The notes beneath the pieces are model-generated. The model was given only the letters and a program-made list of their open reading frames with translations. It had not been told where the DNA came from and searched no databases. This document shows, in pieces, positions 52,921 through 61,200 of a stretch of DNA of 64,000 bases; within the stretch, counting starts at the first letter, position 1, and each line of letters opens with the position of its first letter. Origin of the DNA: Clostridium sp. 1001275B_160808_H3 (lineage in GTDB: Bacteria > Bacillota > Clostridia > Clostridiales > Clostridiaceae); NCBI RefSeq assembly GCF_015550425.1, contig NZ_JADNAT010000010.1:57476-121475 (forward strand), given 5' to 3'. The translations under genes were made by a program, and so were the position numbers.

Positions 52921-53139
52921 TTATTTATCTATTCTTTTATCGTCATTAAACCATTTGGATTGAGTTGTAGGATTACTAACTATACCTAATGCAACTAATA
53001 TAGATAATATTGCATGAGTTATAGTTCGATATTCTTCTGGAACTATGTGTACACCAAAAGCACTTAAAATCATTGGAATTAATGCAAGAATAGAAACCCA
53101 TAAACCATAGTTCTTAAATCTTGACCAATCAAAATTCAT
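52921..53139 (-). CDS. Holin-like small membrane protein
   Basis: 72 residues. Two hydrophobic segments (about 11-29 and 40-56) and the C-terminal GIVSNPTTQSKWFNDDK resemble phi-LC3/LL-H-type phage holins (GIVxDPTTKGLSDS). AAGAGGTG precedes the ATG. No lysin, capsid, integrase or other phage gene is nearby, so it is either a remnant or a host-adopted holin used for protein release or cell lysis. Own promoter gap and terminator on either side. Confidence 0.65.
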   Translation of the reverse strand: MNFDWSRFKNYGLWVSILALIPMILSAFGVHIVPEEYRTITHAILSILVALGIVSNPTTQSKWFNDDKRIDK

Positions 53140-53205
53140 AGTAAATCACCTCTTGCCTATGATATATTTTATTCACTAAAATCTAATTATGTGAATAAAA
53201 TATAA

Positions 53206-53249
53206 AACTGTATCAATATATGTAAAATACTAGTATTGATACAGTCTTA
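53206..53249 (-). terminator. Terminator after M18 aminopeptidase gene
   Basis: Arms AACTGTATCAATA and TATTGATACAGTC around an 18-nt loop. Confidence 0.82.
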
Positions 53250-53271
53250 ACTCTATTCTTGATTAAACTAT

Positions 53272-54669
53272 TTATTCTAATTCTTCCTCTAAGAAAGCCT
53301 TATATCCTCTCATAGTTTCATAGATATCTAACTTACTTGCTACTTCCCAAGGAGCATGCATATTTTGAAGCGCTACACCACAATCGATAACTTCCATATT
53401 ATATTCTGCTAAAATATATGCGATCGTTCCACCGCCTCCTTGATCTACTTTACCAAGTTCAGCTGTTTGGAATAAAACATCATTTTTATCCATAACATTT
53501 CTAAGCCATGCCATAAATTCTGGATTTGCATCATTACATCCTGATTTTCCTCTTGCGCCTGTATATTTACTAAATACAAGGCCCTTACCGAAATATGCAG
53601 AATTTTTCTTTTCCATTACAGAAGGATAATTAGGATCATAAGCAGCTGTTACATCTGCTGATAACATCTTTGAGTTTGCTAATGCTCTTTTTAATTTTAA
53701 GCTTGAATATTCTCCAAGTCTATCCATAACTTCAGCTACAACATTTTCAAAGAATTTTGAATGCATCCCAGTTGCTCCATTGCTTCCTACTTCTTCTTTA
53801 TCAACTAATAATACTACTGAAGTATATTTGCTTTTATCCAAATCTAAAAGAGCCATTAATGAAGTATAAGCACAAACCCTATCATCTTGACCATATGCCA
53901 TTATCATACTTCTATCTAATCCATATTCTCTAGCTCTTCCTGCTGGAACTACTTCTATTTCAGCTGATAAGAAATCTTCTTCTTCAAAATCATACTTTTC
54001 TTTTAGGATATTAAGAATATTTGCTTTAACAGCATCCTTTTCGCATCCTTCTAAAGGCATATTTCCAACTAATAAATTTAAATCTTCACCTTCAATAACT
54101 ACATTAGCTTTCTTTTGAAGTTGATCTGCAGATAAATGTATTAAGAGATCAGATATTCCTACAACAGGATCATTATTATCTTCACCAATTACTACATCAA
54201 TTTTGGTACCATCTTTCTTAACAACAACTCCGTGTAATGCTAAAGGCAATGTAACCCATTGATATTTTTTTACTCCACCATAATAATGAGTTTCCATCAT
54301 TGCAAGGTTAGAATCTTCATATAGGGGATTTTGCTTTAAATCCAATCTTGGAGAATCTACGTGAGATCCTATTATTCTCATACCTTTTTCAATTGGCTCT
54401 TCACCTATAAGAAATAGTGCTAATGCTTTATCTTTATTATTTATAAATATCTTATCACCAACTTTTAAAGTCTCCCCATTTTCTATAACTTCTTCTAAAT
54501 CTCTATATCCTAGAGCAGCAGCCATATCTATACTTGTTAAAACACATTCTCTTTCTGTTTTGCATAAAGACATATAATCTATATATCCTTTACAAAAATC
54601 AAATAATTCATCTTTCTTATCTCCCGTATATTTTAACCAAGGATTTTTTTTATCTTCCTTTTTATCCAT
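53272..54669 (-). CDS. M18-family aminopeptidase
   Basis: 465 residues. Metal ligands are in GSHVDSPRLDLKQNPL (His, Asp), YGQDDRVCAYTS (Asp), LVDKEEVGSNGATGMHS (Glu-Glu) and the C-terminal CGVALQNMHAPWEVASK (His). This is the ApeA/aminopeptidase I group, cytosolic dodecameric zinc peptidases that remove N-terminal acidic or neutral residues. AGGAGGGC precedes ATG 54669. Monocistronic; hprK lies 60 bp upstream on the same strand. Confidence 0.93.
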   Translation of the reverse strand: MDKKEDKKNPWLKYTGDKKDELFDFCKGYIDYMSLCKTERECVLTSIDMAAALGYRDLEEVIENGETLKVGDKIFINNKDKALALFLIGEEPIEKGMRIIGSHVDSPRLDLKQNPLYEDSNLAMMETHYYGGVKKYQWVTLPLALHGVVVKKDGTKIDVVIGEDNNDPVVGISDLLIHLSADQLQKKANVVIEGEDLNLLVGNMPLEGCEKDAVKANILNILKEKYDFEEEDFLSAEIEVVPAGRAREYGLDRSMIMAYGQDDRVCAYTSLMALLDLDKSKYTSVVLLVDKEEVGSNGATGMHSKFFENVVAEVMDRLGEYSSLKLKRALANSKMLSADVTAAYDPNYPSVMEKKNSAYFGKGLVFSKYTGARGKSGCNDANPEFMAWLRNVMDKNDVLFQTAELGKVDQGGGGTIAYILAEYNMEVIDCGVALQNMHAPWEVASKLDIYETMRGYKAFLEEELE

Positions 54670-54730
54670 ATTAGCCCTCCTGATTTTATTTATTATAAGT
54701 ATTTTTAAACCTATACTATTAATATAAGTA

Positions 54731-55639
54731 TTATTCTATTATCTTATCCATTCTACTTTCAATTATATCTACCGGAGTAACCTCAGACATTAGTGAATGT
54801 CTATAATTTACAGCCGCAGCCTCTATTATAACAGCGATATTTCTTCCTGGCCTTACAGGAACTCTAAGTTTTTTAACTTTAACTCCCAATATATCTTGAC
54901 GATCATCATTTAATCCTAATCTATCGTAATCCCCATCATCTTTCCAATGCTCAAAATGCATAAGTAATTGTATATCCTTTTCAGGTAATATAGAACTTAA
55001 CCCATATAACGATGCGACATCTATTATACCAATTCCTCTTACTTCAAGCATACCTATAGTAATTCTTGGTGACCTACCAATTAACTCTCCATCAATTTCT
55101 TTTATATCTACCGCATCATCAGTTACTAATCTATGACCTCTTTTTATAAGTTCTAAAGCAGTTTCACTTTTGCCAATTCCACTTTCTCCTGTTATCAATA
55201 TTCCTATTCCATACACATCCACCAATACTCCATGAAGTCTAGTTTCTGGTGCTAATTGTCCTGTAAGATAAATAGTTAGCTTACTAATAAGTTTTGTTGT
55301 TACTAATTTAGTTCTAATAAGCCAAATTTTATTTTTCTTAGCTGCTTTTAATAACTCCTCTTGAGGTTCTAAATCTCTTGTAATCACTAGACATTTTAAA
55401 TTAAAACTGAAATACTTATCTATTCTTTTCTTACGAAGTTCAAGGCCCATTGCCTCTAAAAAACTCCATTCTGCTTTTCCTATTACTTGTATTCTTTCAG
55501 GAGCAAAGTAATTATAAAATCCTGATAATTGTAATCCTGGTCTATTTATATCATTTACAAATATTTCTACATCTTTTTCCCCTTCAACCAATACTTCCAT
55601 GTCAAAATCTTTTATTATTTTTTCAACTGTAACTGACAA
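54731..55639 (-). CDS. hprK: HPr kinase/phosphorylase
   Basis: 302 residues. It phosphorylates and dephosphorylates Ser-46 of HPr and so drives carbon catabolite repression. The P-loop GESGIGKSETALELIKRGH (near residue 150) and the signature LVTDDAVDIKEIDGELIGRSP, followed by EVRGIGIIDVASLYG with the catalytic region, are all present. TTG 55639 fits with AAAGGGTGAT upstream; GTG 55648 lies in that site. DUF896 gene ends 12 bp upstream, giving an operon of DUF896-hprK. Confidence 0.96.
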   Translation of the reverse strand: MSVTVEKIIKDFDMEVLVEGEKDVEIFVNDINRPGLQLSGFYNYFAPERIQVIGKAEWSFLEAMGLELRKKRIDKYFSFNLKCLVITRDLEPQEELLKAAKKNKIWLIRTKLVTTKLISKLTIYLTGQLAPETRLHGVLVDVYGIGILITGESGIGKSETALELIKRGHRLVTDDAVDIKEIDGELIGRSPRITIGMLEVRGIGIIDVASLYGLSSILPEKDIQLLMHFEHWKDDGDYDRLGLNDDRQDILGVKVKKLRVPVRPGRNIAVIIEAAAVNYRHSLMSEVTPVDIIESRMDKIIE

Positions 55640-55651
55640 ATTTATCACCCT

Positions 55652-55843
55652 TTAATTTCTTTTTTTTGGTTCCACTGTTTCTAGTTGAGCTCTAAAATTA
55701 TTTTTTACACTATCTATATATCTTCTTCTTAAAATTTGTTGTTCTTCTTTTTCTAAATCGTTTAATCCCTCTTCTTTACTCTTCTTATAAAGTTCATTAA
55801 TTCTTTTTATTACATCATCCATTTTCATACTTTGATAATCCAT
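55652..55843 (-). CDS. DUF896 family protein (YnzC-like)
   Basis: 63 residues. The core DVIKRINELYKKSKEEGLNDLEKEEQQILRRRYIDSVKNNFRAQL is the helical hairpin of DUF896, a small cytosolic family of Firmicutes with links to the SOS response in Bacillus. Function unknown. GAGGAG precedes ATG 55843; it is directly upstream of hprK. Confidence 0.93.
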   Translation of the reverse strand: MDYQSMKMDDVIKRINELYKKSKEEGLNDLEKEEQQILRRRYIDSVKNNFRAQLETVEPKKRN

Positions 55844-56150
55844 CTTTAGTTCTCCTCTTTATTCTAATTTTAATTTTAATTCTTTCTTATATTTTACCCT
55901 CTATTTAAATCAATATCAACTTATATAATTTCGACAAACTCTTTTCTCGTTATTTTTTATATCCATGTAATATTTTTATATGCCTTCCATTATATTTGAT
56001 ATTTTTACAATTTTTGATAAAGGATACAGTAAAATTTTAAACTAATTTGTTGTTATTTGTTTTATGAATTTATTTTACATCTTTATACTTTTTGGTATAA
56101 TATTGTTATAACACGATGTATTTTGTAAATAGATGGAGGTGCTACTAAAA
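55844..56150. other. Divergent intergenic region
   Basis: About 300 bp between divergent DUF896 and Spo0E-like genes, AT-rich, no frame or repeat found. It should hold both promoters; a TGGTATAAT-like -10 is seen near 56093-56101 in front of the Spo0E-like gene. Confidence 0.5.
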
Positions 56151-56351
56151 ATGATAAAGAAATGTAGAAGACAAATACTACTAAAGAAAGCTATACTTAA
56201 CTTTTTATTAGGGTATCTTTCTCCAAGCAACAGATTAATAATTTATCTTTCACAAGATTTGGACAAGCTAATAAGTAAATCACAAAAGAATATCTATAAA
56301 AGATATGTAAAAAGACACTTTGGTAGCAACCCTTTCAAAAAGGTTGCTTAA
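56151..56351 (+). CDS. Spo0E-like aspartyl-phosphate phosphatase (small)
   Basis: 66 residues, ATG after GGAGGTG. The Spo0E signature S-Q-x-L-D appears in LSQDLDKLISKSQ, preceded by a helix IKKCRRQILLKKAIL. Spo0E proteins dephosphorylate Spo0A~P and delay sporulation. The C-terminal KRYVKRHFGSNPFKKVA is basic and longer than usual, and the first helix differs from the consensus. Family call is moderate; a helical-hairpin small protein of another type is possible. A terminator follows. Confidence 0.6.
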   Translation: MIKKCRRQILLKKAILNFLLGYLSPSNRLIIYLSQDLDKLISKSQKNIYKRYVKRHFGSNPFKKVA

Positions 56352-56436
56352 ATAGTCTACTAATTATTTATTATGTGTGAATTTGATGATTACTTTATTT
56401 ATAAATTAGTTAAATATAATTCCTTATAAAACAAAA

Positions 56437-56484
56437 AATATAGAAACTTTATAAGCTATTAACTTAAAAGTTTCTATATTTTCT
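56437..56484 (+). terminator. Terminator after Spo0E-like gene
   Basis: Arms TATAGAAACTTT and AAGTTTCTATA around a 20-nt loop, then TTTTCT. Confidence 0.72.
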
Positions 56485-56489
56485 GAATA

Positions 56490-56722
56490 AAAAAAACACC
56501 TCATTACATGAGGTATTATTAACAAATATACTCCCAACATGCCGTTCACTTAAATATTCATACCTGCGGCTCGCAGGTGGGTTAAGCTCACTAATCCGCT
56601 GCCTTCTCCTGCCACATAAAGTGAATTACTGAAGCCTGACATTGTTTTAGCTATTGCAAATCCCGTATCAATAATGTAGGTTGAATATTATAAGCTTAGC
56701 GCACATCTCAGGATTTATTTTA
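56490..56722 (-). ncRNA. ssrS: 6S RNA
   Basis: Minus-strand RNA of about 230 nt between two promoters and a terminator. The 5' part CCUGAGAUGUGCGC and the 3' part GCAUGUUGGG pair (9 of 10) as the closing stem; CUGAGAUGU... closely resembles E. coli 6S. A GC-rich middle (with GCAGGAGAAGGCAGCGG and CCUGCGAGCCGCAGG) forms inner hairpins. Its own terminator (ACCUCAU/AUGAGGU, then eight U) ends it. 6S RNA binds sigma-A RNA polymerase and lowers growth-phase promoters. No coding frame. I consider tmRNA and SRP RNA unlikely. Confidence 0.7.
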
Positions 56723-56729
56723 TGATTTT

Positions 56730-56757
56730 ATTATATCATAAATTGCTTCATATGCAA
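56730..56757 (-). promoter_or_regulatory. Promoter of 6S RNA
   Basis: On the minus strand -35 TTGCAT (56757-56752), 16-bp spacer, -10 TATAAT (56735-56730), giving a start near 56722. Confidence 0.65.
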
Positions 56758-56785
56758 TAGAATTTTTTTCATATGTATCTATCAA

Positions 56786-57184
56786 TTAGCAAATAAACTC
56801 TTTTGCAACATCCTCAATAGATAAATCACTTTCTTCTTCTGTAAACAATGCCATAAATTTAATATTTTCACAATTTCCTGGATCAATCTGAAAAGCCATA
56901 ACTTCGCCTGAAATTTCTAGCTCTTCAACTATTTCCTCAATTATATCAACAACTTCATCATTACCATAGTCATAAAGGTAAGGAATAAAGTATTCTTTAT
57001 ACCATTCATTACTTTCTTCTTCGTAATCACTTTCTTCATTTGAATAACTTCTTGCTGCTTTTAAAACATCTTCATCAAAATCTAAAAAGAATTTTACCAA
57101 GAATAAACCATCTTCTTTTTTTAATTCTTCAATTTCAGTTAAATAATTTTCATCTAATATCTCTATAATCTTACTATAATTCAT
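56786..57184 (-). CDS. Acidic protein of unknown function
   Basis: 132 residues, ATG after GGAGGAG; a TTG in the ribosome-binding site extends it by 4 codons but is unlikely. Strongly acidic (for instance SNEESDYEEESNEWYKEY and DYGNDEVVDIIEEIVEELE), no membrane segment or signal. I do not recognise the family with confidence. It follows the DUF1292 gene by 12 bp on the same strand, and both are small acidic proteins, so they probably form an operon. Confidence 0.72.
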   Translation of the reverse strand: MNYSKIIEILDENYLTEIEELKKEDGLFLVKFFLDFDEDVLKAARSYSNEESDYEEESNEWYKEYFIPYLYDYGNDEVVDIIEEIVEELEISGEVMAFQIDPGNCENIKFMALFTEEESDLSIEDVAKEFIC

Positions 57185-57196
57185 AAACTCCTCCAA

Positions 57197-57466
57197 TTAA
57201 TATAATAATTTTTTATATTCTTTTTTAACCGCTAAAAATTCCTTATCATCTTCAACTAAGTTTAATTCTTCTTTTCCATCTACATTATCTACTCTAAAAA
57301 CATACACATCTTCGCTCTTTTCATCCATTGGAGCTAATAACAAATATTCTTTTTCTTCTAAATAAATTCTTGCTACAGCTTCAAAGTCTATTTTATTACC
57401 ATCTTCATCTAAGAAACTCATTATCTTCTTTTCATTATCTTCTAAGTTCAATTCTTTATTATCCAT
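57197..57466 (-). CDS. DUF1292 family protein
   Basis: 89 residues, ATG after AAAGGAGAAC; a longer in-frame start at 57493 is not supported. The core [38 protein letters not shown]... fits DUF1292, which in Bacillus (YrzB) lies near yrrK/yrzL. Small, acidic, probably cytosolic, function unknown. It is the first of a two-gene unit with the acidic protein downstream. Confidence 0.85.
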   Translation of the reverse strand: MDNKELNLEDNEKKIMSFLDEDGNKIDFEAVARIYLEEKEYLLLAPMDEKSEDVYVFRVDNVDGKEELNLVEDDKEFLAVKKEYKKLLY

Positions 57467-57628
57467 TTTGTTCTCCTTTAATTTAATTATCAAATAATAT
57501 TTTATATTTAAAAAAGATTTTTTACTACTATTTTTTTATTAATTTAGATTTATATTAAATCACTTTTTGTAACTATATAAATATTTTTTTCATATTATGA
57601 AGTAAAAATAATTTCTGAGGACAAATTT

Positions 57629-58252
57629 ATGATTGAAACAATAATATTAGTTTTATCTGTATCAATAGATTCATTCATAGCAAGTATTGCATATGGAACT
57701 AGTAAAATCAAAATTCCACTGACCTCTGCTTTCATAGTGGACATAATATCAGCTAGTATGCTTGGACTTTCTCTTATTGTTGGTGGATTCCTTCAAAATT
57801 ATATATCTGCTAATGTTGCAAGAATTATGAGTTTTCTTATACTTTTTCTTTTAGGAGTATATAGACTCTTTGAAAGTTTATTAAAATCTTATATTAAGAA
57901 TAAATCAAATAATTTATCACCATTAACTTTTAAATTATTTGATTTTAATATTGTTCTACAAGTATATGCAGATGAAACAAAGGCTGATTTCGATAAATCT
58001 AAGATACTTACATCAAAAGAAGCATTTTACCTTGCATTAGCCCTATCACTAGATAGTTTAGCTGTTGGATTTGGTAGTAGCCTTATATCTATTAATTATA
58101 TAGACGTTTTTATAGTCGCTCTTTTAATTGGTATAATAGCCATTTTACTTGGTGCTTTTATGGGAAAGAAGTTTGTTGAAACTACAAATATAAACCTTTC
58201 TTGGCTATCAGGTGCAATGCTTATAATTTTAGCTTTTCTAAGAGCATTCTAA
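57629..58252 (+). CDS. ytaF: Sporulation membrane protein YtaF (MntP superfamily)
   Basis: 207 residues, about six helices in two similar halves: ETIILVLSVSIDSFIASIAYG and ALALSLDSLAVGFGSSL share the S-x-D-S-(F/L) motif of the MntP/YtaF fold. YtaF is expressed during sporulation in Bacillus and is thought to transport a divalent ion. The start has TGAGGAC upstream. It ends at a strong terminator, convergent with the LPXTG gene. Confidence 0.9.
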   Translation: MIETIILVLSVSIDSFIASIAYGTSKIKIPLTSAFIVDIISASMLGLSLIVGGFLQNYISANVARIMSFLILFLLGVYRLFESLLKSYIKNKSNNLSPLTFKLFDFNIVLQVYADETKADFDKSKILTSKEAFYLALALSLDSLAVGFGSSLISINYIDVFIVALLIGIIAILLGAFMGKKFVETTNINLSWLSGAMLIILAFLRAF

Positions 58253-58290
58253 AGGCTGCTAAAGATAATTTAGCAGCCTAAATTTTTTAA
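58251..58290 (+). terminator. Terminator after ytaF (and facing LPXTG gene)
   Basis: Arms AGGCTGCTAAA and TTTAGCAGCCT followed by AAATTTTTT. Confidence 0.88.
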
Positions 58291-58296
58291 TAGAAT

Positions 58297-61200
58297 TTAT
58301 TTATTTTCCATCTTTTTCTTTTTGCTTAATAACATAAATGCTCCAGCTCCAACTATAATTATACCTACAATTATTAAATAAATAGGATTATTCCCACCAG
58401 TAGCTGGTAAAATTACTCCACTTTCATTATTAGCTTTTTCTGCAATTATAAACTTACTAAAATGTGGTGTTTTAAAAGTTATTTCATTTCCATTTATAGT
58501 TGTTTCTAATTGTTCAAATGTCTTAGTTTCTTCATTATAATAAAATACAGCTAAATTAGCCTTATTTAAGCCTTTTAAATCTTCATCTGTTAACTTTAAA
58601 GTTACAGTTGCAACTCCATCTTTAAAGCTATGAACTGTAACTACTTCTTCGCCATTCTTAATCAATAAGTTGAATTCAAATACTTTTTTAACTCCTCTAA
58701 TTCCAGCTGTAATAGTTGCATCTTCTTTAACCTTCATTTCAAAAATTATACTTGAACCTTCTTTTAATAGTTCTTTATCAATTAAGGTAAATGGTAGTAG
58801 TATAGTATTTTCTCCATTTTTAATTTCAAAAGATCCATTTCCAGTTTTTATAGCTTCTATATCTTTTATTTCAACTCTAATTTCATTTGATGGAATTTTT
58901 ATAACTACTTGATTCTTTCCATTAGGATTTTCTACTTTTTCAACTATATTTTCTACAGGATTAGTTGTTCCATTATCATCCTTATCGCTCTTAACAGTAA
59001 CTTCGCATGTAGCTTTAAAGCCTCCATCTTTTGTTGTAACTGTTATTGTTGCTTTTCCTTCTCCTATAGCTGTTACTTTTCCATTTTCATCTACCTTTGC
59101 GACTTTTTCATCACTTGTTGTCCATGTAACTTCTTTATTTGTTGCGTTTGCTGGTGAAATGCTTGCCTTTAATTCTAAGCTTTCATTTATCTTTAATTCT
59201 GCTGATGTTTTATCTAAACTTATTCCTATTACCTTCACATCATCATTGTCTTGTAACTTTTCAATTTCTGCTGAATCTCTAACTCTTAGTCTATGACCTT
59301 CCGGATCCTCAGATGCAAGTCCAATTGCAGAAACTTTATCTCCTACGTTAATTCTAGCCTTCCATTCATCATCTACTCCAGGATTTTTGCTACTTCTAAC
59401 GTAACCTTCTACATAAACTCTTGATTCTCCAGAACCATCATTTACAAATATACTTTGTCCTTCAATCCTAGTTACTTTTCCTTCAACCTTAACTAAAAGG
59501 CCTTCTTTTTCTTCTAGCATGCTATCCTTTGTTGACAGTTTAATTAGCTGTACTAAATTAATATTTTCATCAATAATTTTAAGCCCTAAACTTTCATTTT
59601 TAAGAGCTACTTGTGCATCATTTAAATATGATGAAACTTTTCCTTTAATTCTTACCTTTTGACCTAATTTTACTGATGTAGTCGAAACTCCAAATATAGT
59701 TAACCCTGCTGTTTCATCTTGAATATAAATAACATCAAAGAATGAATTTCCAGGTGCTGCTACGTTAGATGCTGCTGTTACATATCCTTCAACTACTACA
59801 GATTCACCAAATCTATCTGGAAGATTATCTTTATTAGCATCTATTCTTACATCAGCAATTTTACTTATTGGAAGTTCAGGTGCTGAAGCAAGTTCTTTTA
59901 TAACTTTTTCTGTTATTTGATAATTAGAATAATCTAATCCATCCATCTCAAAGTTTGAGAAGAAGGTAGCCCCTGACACTACAACTTTTGCTCCATTACT
60001 TAAAGTTTCAACTGCTAATCCCACAACTTCACCTTTTCCTACTGGAGTATTATCCTTTTGGTTATCAGCATCATTTCCGTAAGTATTTGCATGACCTCTT
60101 ACTAAAACATCTATGTTTGATTTATCTGATGGCATTATAAGTGTTGAACCGCTATAAAAACTATATTTTTTAGTTGTATCTATGCCATTCATCCAACTAC
60201 TTTCTAAATTATAATCATCAAAATATAACCTATAGTTTTGACCACCATTTTCACTATCATCCGTTGCTTGATCATCATTAAATCTTATTTTTGCTCCTAT
60301 TGCTTCAAGTACAGAATTACCTTGTCTTGCATTTCCATACTCATCCTTAGCATCTCCATAGTCAGCTTTAGAAGTTATTGCAATATTTCCACCATTTTTA
60401 ACAAATCTAGCTATTGCAGCTAATTCATCGTCAGTATATTTTTGAGGAGTTAATCCATATGCATCCTTAACTGTACTTTGCGGATCTGACATTATAAGCA
60501 ATGATGCTCCATTTAATACTTCATCTGTTATAAGTTTATTATTTATAACTGACTTAACTTTATTTTGTGCCATTAAAGCAGTTAATGTTGTAATTTTACC
60601 TGAATAGTCTCCTGATACATATTGATTTTGATGTGCTCCATCTATAACAACTTTAGAAACTTCATTTGCTCCTAAAACTTCAACTTCAATAGATCCTTTA
60701 AATTCTTTAACTTCTCCATTAATAGTAGCTGTTACTTTTACCTGGAAAGAATAATCTCCAGCCTTCTCAAATTTATGTTTTAGCTTTGCTACTATTGATG
60801 ATCCTGCATCTACTTTTTCAATAGTTTGAGTATCTATGGCTTCGCTTCCATTGTTTAAATAGTATTCTACTTTAATATTATTTATAGCTGTTGCTTCATT
60901 ATTATATATAGTAGTTCCTATATTGAATTCCTCACCAGCAATAATTACTTCTGTGTCAGAATCTACTGTAGAAACCCCAAAATTTTCTCTTTCTCCAACC
61001 CAAACTGCAGATGTAACAGCTATATCACTATCTGCTTCATCTACTCTTACATAGTAATATGAACTTGTTGATTTATCTAATGTAAATGACCAGTTCTTAG
61101 TTGTAGAATTTACATTATCAATTGACTTAACAACTTTACCACCATCGCCAATTATTGAAATCTTTTTAATATTATCTCTAGAATCCATATCTTCGACATT

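Noticed and set aside
52921..53139. Prophage remnant around the holin-like gene
   Set aside because: No integrase, lysin, tail or capsid gene and no attachment-site repeat within reach.
56490..56722. tmRNA or SRP RNA
   Set aside because: No tag-peptide frame or tRNA-like ends, and no SRP domain IV (GGAA loop/AGCA) pattern; the closing stem fits 6S better.
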